Program-made: the position numbers and the translations under genes
The notes under the pieces: generated by a model
Told to the model about the DNA's origin: nothing
The model's database searches: none
Seen by the model: the letters and a program-made list of their open reading frames with translations, nothing else
NCBI GenBank assembly: GCA_963920685.1
Contig: OY987335.1
Coordinates: forward strand, 8,916,201-8,980,200
Source: Polydrusus tereticollis
Lineage: Eukaryota > Arthropoda > Insecta > Coleoptera > Curculionidae
Length of the DNA: 64,000 nt
Reading direction: 5' to 3'
Part shown: piece by piece, positions 56,433 through 64,000 of the stretch
Layout: each line of letters opens with the position of its first letter
How positions within the stretch are numbered: the stretch's first letter is position 1

Positions 56433-58829
56433 TATTATCTTCAAGCCAGCACGGATTTTAAGCTGAAAAATCTACGTTCACAGCTATATTAGCATTTTTA
56501 GATGAGGTGATGGACAGGTCGCTCGATCGTGTCGATCATGGGATGGTCCTCGAAAGGTTGAAATACAATGACATTAGAGAAAGACACCTAAGTTGGTATT
56601 CTTCATTTTTAAGATTTCGTAGGAAGGTTTTGGACCAAACAGAAAGGAGGTTGACGTTGGTGTACCTCAGGGTTCGGTTTTGGGGCCTGTACTATTCTTG
56701 TTGTTTGTAAACCCTCTACCAAAATATCTATTATATAGTAATGTTGTAGCCTTTGTCCGCTAGGTTGCATAATCTTTGTTTTGCGCTTCGAATTTGGAAA
56801 TTAGTATTGGATCAACAGCAGCTTTTAGGTGTCTACTACGCTACCGTCCCCTCGCGCATTTTTATATTACTGTATCTTTGGAAAAATAAAGTTTGTATCT
56901 TGCATTTTGTTATGTTTCTGCTCGATGCACCTTTACTTAGGTTACACATAGTAGTTTAAAAGTGCTCAATAAAAGCTGGTCACACCCTGTAGAGCAAGAC
57001 ACTTTATGATAGATCTTAGAAGATAGTACCCATAAATTCAAATTTTAAAATAATATACATGTAACACTTTTTAACCGTTTTATTGAAGTTGGCTTTATGA
57101 TGGGTTTTACAAATGGCGGTGTAAACATCCGTTAAAGTGTTTTATATTTTTAAAATTTAGCGTTGCTAATAAAATATCGATAAACATAAGCTCAGTTTCA
57201 AAACAAGCAATTGACGACTAATTCTAGAGCTTCTCAAAATTATTTGAGAAAACATAAATCAAAACTCATGGTCAGGTTTCCTATTTTATGTCCAAGTATA
57301 AAATGTATTTAAAGATAACTTACGCATCAACTTTATGCATTTTAATATAATATACAGGATGAGTCGAAACGGGACGAACGGTCCGAACTCCGGGAGTGTA
57401 TTATACACGTGAAAACAACGTGAGAAAGCCCATATATTCTGATCCGACCCTGTATAATAACTGTAAGATTCGCAACATTTTCTCTGCAATAGACAACATT
57501 TTGAGAAGAAATCAATATCAGTTAAAATACTGTTTATGTTTTTGGCAACATGTCATTATTGTTTTAATATACGCAAATTAATTCTGTAGCTAATTAAATC
57601 AGCTAATTAAAGGAGTTATAAACAAGACTTCTTAAAAAATATTTCAGAATAATAACAGAAAGTGTTCGAAACATAATATTTCTATAAATGTCCATAAAAA
57701 ATAATAAGAGTTTTCATAAATGGAGAAGAATATCTGAGAACAAAAGACCCCACATAAAAATAGCTTGTACTAAGAAAGGAGGTTGACCCTTGAGACTTCA
57801 CATTTTAGCTAAATAGGTTGTCCCATGGGCATGGGCCAAGCCGAATTGGGAAAGAGCAGGGTTCTACTTGCAGCCGATTGTATGTCATTATTCTTCAAAT
57901 AAGAAACTTGATTTGTTGTTAAAAAAAACTCTGGAGGCAATATTAAATAATATGATAAATGTGTTTCGACGACAGTTTTGAAAACAAACTTATATTATTA
58001 TTCAAACAAGCGTATTATTTTGCTTTATGTCAGAGTTTATTCAGACATCTCAGTAAGTTATCTTGTAAAAGTGTTTTCTTCATTAACGAACTTTTGCCAA
58101 TAAATTAATTACATCTTCAATATATTATAAATTAGCTAAATAAAATTTCATTTTTATTTTCGTAAAGCACATGCAAAAAACACATTCCTTAATTAATTTA
58201 GTGCTAATAAACTCATTTTTTATACGCGATGACTCAGTAGCGATTATGGCAAAATCTATAAACCAATTAGCTTATAGTAAACATTCATATAAGCCATTAA
58301 TATTTTATATTGAACTAAAAATAAAGAGAAGTGATTGGCGATTGGCTAAGACGATAAACGTTAAAATTCTAACTAATAATACCACAACTGATACTAAATA
58401 TATTTATTCAAAACACTGTTATATACAGGGTGTTATATTATTCATCCAGTTTTACGCTTTAAGAATCGCTGGGACTTTCAGAACGTGGCTTTTAAAATTC
58501 ACGTAAAATGTTACAAAGTATTTTATTGTTTTAACTAGTTATACCGAGTTTGTGTTGATCCCGTTGCAATCAATGCCAAAAGGCGACAGAGCATACACTG
58601 AAATAAACTTTACGATCTTTATGTTACAATGTATTATCACATCAAAAAGCGATATATTTCTTCCGGTTTCATTTTATTAAACAAATTCTACTAAAACCTG
58701 TAAATCATTATTGATTCTTTGGTCACCTACATAATTCTAAGACCTGTCATAATTTTGAAAACACACACACACACGTGGGTTTTTAGAATAACAAATAAAG
58801 TAATGTAAAGAAACGTAAGTCATTGCTTT

Positions 58830-59480
58830 GTAAATTATGAACGCCCTAAATTGGTTGATGGTCGCAGGTTAATAATAACGCATATAGGTAGCGAAAATGG
58901 ATTTTTAAACGGTGTTTTGCTTGAATCTGAGTTAAAATCAACTAAAGATTGTCATGAGGAAATGACGACTGATTATTGACGTCTCCGAGGAGTATTTTGA
59001 GCATTAATTCCCGAAAATTCTGTCATAGTCTTAGGTAACGCCAGCTATCATTCAAGGCTTTTAGTGAAACTACCTACAACTTCTTGGAAAAAAGGGATAC
59101 TATAAATTGGCTATCTGAAAAAAATATACGCTTTAAGAAAAACAGAGCTTTTAACAATAGTGCGAGAAAATAAATCAAGTTTTATAAAAGGTTAAATCGA
59201 CGAAATTACTAAAAAGACTGGTATTGTTTTACTTCGACTGTCGCCTTACCTTTGTGAATTAAATCCAATTGAGTTGATATGGGCAAAAATGAAAGGCTAT
59301 TTGTAGCAAGAAATAACAATACATTTAAAATAAAAGATGTAGGTAGGTGAGTTGTTGAAATAATGTTATCCAATCAAATTGACAAGAAGCTATAAAACAT
59401 GTAATTAAAGAGGAAGAAAAAATGTGGGACAACATATTTCAGGTGACTCCACAGACGAATCATTCGAATTTAGTGTTGAT
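58830..59480 (+). pseudogene. IS630-like DDE transposase remnant
   Basis: Phrases in shifting frames: LVDGRRLIITHIGSENGF, KDCHEEMTTDY, IPENSVIVLGNASYHSRLL and, further on, YLCELNPIELIWAKMKGYL. This is the DNA-YHSR / ELNPIE-IWA pattern of a transposase family common in insects. Asp of DNA is Gly here. It ends in an acidic tail near 59470 and is clearly dead. Confidence 0.65.
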
Positions 59481-59773
59481 GAAGTAGGGATGGGCAAAAA
59501 ACATCAATGTTTCAGTTTCAATGTTTTTTTCATAACATCGATGTTTATTTTAAGCATCGCAAAATCGAAATAAAATCTCAATTCAACCTGTAGGTGTAAG
59601 TATTAAGCCTCAAGACAATTCTAAAAATGGCGCTACAAGTTCAGTCAGTGTCAGTATTCTTATTCGTAATTGTAAGGGGTTTCCCCTGCTTGTTTTTTTG
59701 GGTTTCCCTTGTCGGTCGGTGCTATTTTTAAAATTGACAAGTGACAGCTAGTGAACGGATGAACCGTAGTTGA

Positions 59774-60049
59774 ATGGTTGGAACGACATACGAATTACGA
59801 AATGCGAATAATACGTATAATTATAATAAATTTATGAAGTTGTGGAGTGGGTTGTTTGTTTGTGGCTTAGTGGCTGGTGGTGAGCCGGTGAGTGAAGTTA
59901 TTTTGTTTTGTTTTATTAATACCTATTGTGTTTCTTTTAAATTATTTTTATTATTAAACGTCTTTATTTGCAACATTACAATTAAGATTATAATATTAAG
60001 GGCGAAATTTAACCCATATCATAGAGTTATTCTAACATTTAACCCATAG
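59774..60049 (+). other. Open frame with a signal-peptide-like segment
   Basis: From an internal ATG at 59834 the frame reads MKLWSGLFVCGLVAGGEP and then meets GTGAGT at about 59888, a good donor. Hydrophobic core and small residues look like a secretion signal, so this could be a first coding exon. It could as easily be chance. Nothing downstream was recognised as a partner exon. Confidence 0.2.
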
Positions 60050-60262
60050 AAGATTTACATATATAGGGTGTTTCTTAATAACATGCTAATATTTAAGAAG
60101 GTTATCCTTGGGTCCATTTGAGAAAAAAACTTCATATGAACATATGTCCTAAAAGTCTTAACTATTGAACTACAGGGTGCTAAAGCTTTAAGAGAAAAAT
60201 CTTTTCTTTATGATAACTTTGGTATGACCCTATATATTTTTGTGAAACGTGGTACGCATCTT

Positions 60263-60976
60263 CTATAGTCGATTTCTTACTAAATTGGGAACATATTCCA
60301 TCAAAGCTGGCAATTCTTCTTCGAGAAGCTGCCGGTAATTATGCCTATTCAACCTCTCATGAAGAGAATAGGGTCCAGTTAAATAATTACCGCATATTCC
60401 AGCCCACACGTTAACGGAAAACTGTTCCTGGTGACGGAATTCCAAGATTGCATGTGGGTTTTCTTCCGCCCAAAAATGATTATTGTGAAAGTTGGATGGC
60501 GTTTCTAGAAAATTTGGCTTTATCGGTGAATAAAATTTCAGTATCAAATAATGGATTTTCAATTACTTTTTAAGGAACCCATTGGCAAAAGTTAATCCGT
60601 AATGGAAAGTCGCGTGGAAGTAGAGCCTGAACACGTTGGATATGGTAGGGATATAATAAAAAGTTATTAAGAATTTTCCAAACAAGGATATGTGAGATAT
60701 TCAAATTGTTTCCAATTTTTCCTGTATTTAATTCGGGATCTTCCTTGACTGAATTCAAAATCTTACAGTACGTTGTACTCGTTTTAGATGATTGTCTGGT
60801 TCAAAACGCCCCTTTTCGCGCAACCTTTTATGAATGTTTGAAAATGTTCGTGCATCCGGAATATTTCTATTTAGAAAGCGGTTTTCGTACAACCGCCTGG
60901 CTTTCAGAGCGTTACCATCAACAAGCCCATACATGTAATGCATATCTGCAAACTCAGAGTTCGTGAAATGGACCAT
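60263..60976 (-). pseudogene. Mariner-like transposase with DUF4817-type N-terminus
   Basis: Starts MVHFTNSEFADMHYMYGLVD (60976), then RTFSNIHKRLREKGRFEPDN, the N-terminal helix-turn-helix found in many insect mariners. Then, with frameshifts, NISHILVWKILNN, LPLRINFCQW-like, an altered first catalytic block (LFTDKAKF) and QFSVNVWAGICGNYLTGPYS. It stops at the inverted end; the QQDG and PDL-PLD blocks are missing. Confidence 0.75.
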
Positions 60977-61199
60977 GTTTTTTTTAATAATATTATTAAT
61001 TTTAATGACTTAAATACGTAACAACTAGACTAGGTAGACTGTCAAAACTGTTCATGTTTACAAAACAAAATCTGCTTCTTACGTACTAGATACGTTTTTA
61101 ATCCTTGATAATACCCAATTTCATAACATACAGTATTTGATCGGAACTGCACATCCTATAAAAAGCAGGTGGAAAGGTCGAAATCAAGGATAAACTATG

Positions 61200-63497
61200 T
61201 ATAGCAACCAAAGAAGAGTCAAGAATTGTGTTTGTGTATTAATATACAGGGGTTTAACGATAAACTGGATGAACCGCGACACCTGGTGCAGCAAAAAGAC
61301 CCTCTTATTCTTTGCCTTACTGAAACCCATATGACGGAGGACTTTCACGACAATGAACTATTGATTGGGGGGTATACCCACTTTGTGTGTTACAGCAATA
61401 GTCGACATACAGGTGGTGTCATCATTTATATAAAAAGTTACGTTTCATCCTCAGTCATCAAAAGTATCGCTATACCGGGCAATCACTGGGCTTTGTTTAT
61501 TAAAGCTAAAGTTGGATCTGATAATATTGTAGTTGGCTCATTGTACAGATCACCAAATGGCAACCTGGACTTGTTCGTTACATTCTTGGAGGAGACCTTT
61601 GAGGAGGAGTTTGTTCATGGAAATTGAACTGTACTAATGGGAGATTTGAATGTCCATTTCGAGAGTGACAACCCAAATAAGAACAGACTTATGAAGATTG
61701 CAACCGATGCAGGTTTTACCCAAATTATAAGTGAGTGCACAAGAGTGACCAATATATCCGCTTCGCTAATTGATTTAATATTCTCAAATGATTATGAGTT
61801 GTCGGAAGTGCCTAGGTATTTTCCTCAGATGTCTGATCACATGGTAATTGGTTGCTATTTAGAGACTCTTCCTCTGGGAAAACAATCTGAAATTAGGTTT
61901 AAACGAAAATTAAACGCTGGCAATATGGACCGGATTGTTTTGGAACTGTTTGGTATGCACTGGAATTATAACTCGACTGACGTTGATGTTCTGTACGATA
62001 ATCTCATAGGGAATATAACAGAAGCTGTAAATCGTGTAGCCCCCTCCCCCCCCCCCCCACAAGTGTTAAACTAAGCAGAGCTCCGTGGATGAGCCCGGCG
62101 GTCGCACAGGCACGTAGAACACGTGTCAATGCATATAAAAAATTCAAGCTAACCAAATTGCGTGCAGATTGGAATATCTACAAATTGCAGAGAAATAAAT
62201 GCGTAAGAGTAATACGAACAGAGAAGTCGAGATATTATGAGAGAAATATCGACCAGTGTAAGGGTAACAGCAAGAAGATGCGGAGAACACTGAAAGATCT
62301 GATTGGAAACAAAAACAAGAACACATCAGATTATGACAATCTTGAATTTGAAGAGGGAACCGGTAATATAGAAGAGAACTTCAATAATTTTTATTCAAAA
62401 CGTATAATTGACATCGCTGCTGGTATACCACAGGTAACACCCAACTTTGAAGAGGCAAATGTGGAGATCCCCGAAAAGCTTGAAAATTTCCAGACGTTAA
62501 ATATTACTGAGTTAAAAAACATTGTTATGAAATTAAAAAATAAGTCAACGTCAGATGATGTTTGCGACGTAAAATTTTTAAAAACTACCTTTTGCGTAAT
62601 TGGATATCCTTTGCTGTGCCTCATAAATACATCACTTACAACAGGGAGAATCCCGAGAGCTATTAAAACAAGTGTTATTGTACCTGTACCGAAGGTAACT
62701 GTACCTAGAAGGCCAGCGGAATATCGACCAATAAATCTGTTGTCAGTGATAGATAAAATAATGGAGGCCATTGTGTGCAATCAGTTGCGAAAGTTTTTGG
62801 AAAAATATGGTATAATTTTCTAGGGGCAGTCGGGATTTCGCGAGAATCACTCCTGCGAATCAGCTTTGCAATATGTATGTTCCAAGTGGCGTGCTGATAT
62901 CCATAATGGAAATGTGATACTGAGTGTGTTCATAGACTTTCAGAGGGCTTTTGAGACAATATACAGGGGCGACTTATTAGCAAATTGCAGCTATATGGTG
63001 TCAACAGTGGCGCGCTTCAGTGGTTTCGTGACTACCTCAGTGATCGTTTCCATGTGACGAAAATTAATGGTGCTCTCTCCCAAAAGATTACTAGTGGTAT
63101 AGGTGTGCCTCAGGGTAGTGTACTTGGGCCACTATTGTTTGTTCTGTATATTAACGATATTGACAAGGTCTTAAAGAATTCTTTTGTAAGCCTTTTTGCT
63201 GATGACACTTTAGTGTCTGTGTCTGGAAGCAATTTTGGACAACTTGATGGGGTGATGAACTCAGAATTGAGTCTATTATTTAATTGGCTGTGTGTCAACA
63301 AATTAAAATTAAATGTAAATAAAACAAAATATATGGTCTTCGGCAGTAAAAAAAACTGCAAATTATTTCTTGACTGTGACAAATTGAATATACAACTGAA
63401 ATAAAATATCTAGGAGTGGTTCTGGATTCACAATTAAATTTTTCGCAACATATTGACCATATTTGTAAAAAGATAGGGAAAATAAAAAATTGTATTC
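61200..63497 (+). mobile_element. Jockey/CR1-like LINE, nearly full ORF2, 5'-truncated
   Basis: Endonuclease: LCLTETHM, HTGGVIIYIKS, MGDLNVHFES, FSQMSDHMVI-like (reads YFPQMSDHMVIGC). Reverse transcriptase: YRPINLLSVIDKIMEAIV, GQSGFRENHSCESAL, VFIDFQRAFETI, GVPQGSVLGPLLFVLYINDI and the catalytic FADDTLV. It ends near YLGVVLDSQLNFSQHIDHIC. About four disruptions (TGA at 61625, the break at 62072-62089, TAG at 62821, a frameshift near 62960) kill it. The 3' end is a run of ATTTC units (63525-63562). 5' truncation, as usual for LINE copies. Confidence 0.88.
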
Positions 63498-63540
63498 GTT
63501 TATAATAGCATTTATGCTAAAATAAAAACATTTTCATTTC

Positions 63541-64000
63541 ATTTCATTAAATTTCATTTCAACAACGTGCAAATGAATGAATTTTAATTTTTTATGCGAA
63601 AACCATACGTCAAACGAAACAAAATGAAGAGACCAGATTTGCTCAGAAAGGAATGAGGATTTCAAAATTTTTTCACTTTAAGAAAAAGCAGTGGCGTATC
63701 ACATTTTTCTTTAAAATGATTCAGTGCAAATCCCGCACGTACGCCACTGGCAAGATTAAAAAGGCATGTTGTACATAGAAGATGCGTACCACGTTTCACA
63801 AAAATATATAGGGTCATAACAAAGTTATCATAAAAAAAAGATTTTTTTCTAAAAATTTTAGCACCCTGTAGTTCAGACCAAAATGCTTCAACTTTGCGAT
63901 CAACAATTCACGATTCGACAGATCCAACAAAACAAGCACTTTTGCCTTTCTCTCATCCATCGCTCCTATAATATCATCTAGTATTTTTAATAAAGCAGTA
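63541..64000. other. End of window: remaining mariner arm and intron
   Basis: 63541-63774 lies between the LINE tail and the mariner's inverted end, and 63775-63872 is that end. Beyond it no gene is visible. Confidence 0.45.

Larger units (their letters stand above)
54440..56760 (+). pseudogene. LINE reverse transcriptase, interrupted by a mariner
   Basis: Before the mariner, frames give SWKSGIFPDMLK-type phrases, then ILKKADPTVTENYRPIALTS and VFEYAMLNRLLNLDDND. After it (from 56435): QHGF, EKSTFTAILAFLDEVMDRSL, FDRVDHGMVLERL-like and, in another frame, GVPQGSVLGPVLFLLFVN. This is the jockey-like order of reverse-transcriptase blocks 2 to 5. Frameshifts throughout; the 3' part is lost. Confidence 0.75.
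60172..63869. mobile_element. Mariner-like element with about 100-bp inverted ends, containing a LINE
   Basis: TACAGGGTGCTAAA at 60171 and its inverted copy ending TAGCACCCTGTAG at about 63872 continue as inverted repeats for about 100 bp (to 60265 and back to 63775), with few differences. TA flanks both ends. Inside are a truncated transposase (60263-60976) and, separating it from the far end, a LINE (61200-63540). Without the LINE the host element is about 1.4 kb. Confidence 0.75.
49119..64000 (+). other. Shal intron 1, running off the window
   Basis: The donor GTAAGT at 49119 opens an intron of at least 14.9 kb. I found no later exon encoding the GYGDMVP filter or S6 before 64000. The interval holds mobile elements listed separately. 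Stretches 49130-49780, 50480-53500, 53780-54430 and 56770-58820 are AT-rich with no gene I can support, apart from the palindrome at 50950-51021. About 52600-53250 is less AT-rich than its surroundings but was not recognised. Confidence 0.75.

Noticed and set aside
1..64000. tRNA, rRNA or snRNA genes
   Set aside because: No cloverleaf with A and B box motifs, and no rRNA core sequence, was noticed by eye; a covariance search could change this.

Overview
This is animal DNA, very probably from an insect. It is AT-rich, with large introns packed with decayed transposons. It carries two conserved single-copy neural genes on the + strand: onecut (CUT plus homeodomain transcription factor) and Shal (Kv4 potassium channel). 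One small gene has a 60-bp intron. The transposons (rosa-type mariners, hAT, jockey-like LINEs and a Crypton-type tyrosine recombinase) fit an insect, perhaps a beetle. The order is an inference; nothing here fixes it.

Layout. 1-4.5 kb: decayed hAT and mariner remnants. 4.5-32.4 kb: onecut. Its first coding exon (5177-6512) carries the low-complexity N-terminus and the CUT domain and is followed by a roughly 23-kb intron. A 24-nt microexon (29304-29327), an exon for the linker and homeodomain start (29522-29634) and the last coding exon (31849-32088) follow. The exons join in frame to 562 residues without the microexon and 570 with it. Two more exon-like islands with good splice sites lie in the long intron (17786-17818 and 23818-23890).

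Inside that intron are two related tyrosine-recombinase elements. The first (about 14.99-16.80 kb, minus strand) has an open 376-codon recombinase gene with every catalytic residue. It also has 88-bp direct repeats, a long terminal hairpin and an array of GTGCGGGAAA motifs, and it sits inside a mariner transposase. The second (about 19.0-20.0 kb) is shorter. Its gene is split by a 60-bp intron and encodes only the N-terminal part. A hAT element with a visible target duplication ends 57 bp before the last onecut exon.

32.4-47.5 kb: between the genes, with fragments of mariner, LINE and hAT, a triplicated 118-bp unit, and a complete rosa-type mariner with TA target sites inside a hAT transposase. 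47.5-64 kb: Shal. Its first coding exon (48007-49118) runs from the N-terminus to the middle of the selectivity filter, and the rest of the gene lies beyond the window. Its intron holds a second copy of the same rosa-type mariner inside a LINE, a DDE transposase remnant, and a mariner with about 100-bp inverted ends that contains a nearly full-length LINE.

The main theme is nesting: four clear cases of one element inserted in another. The least familiar objects are the Crypton-like pair and the possible microexons in the onecut linker.
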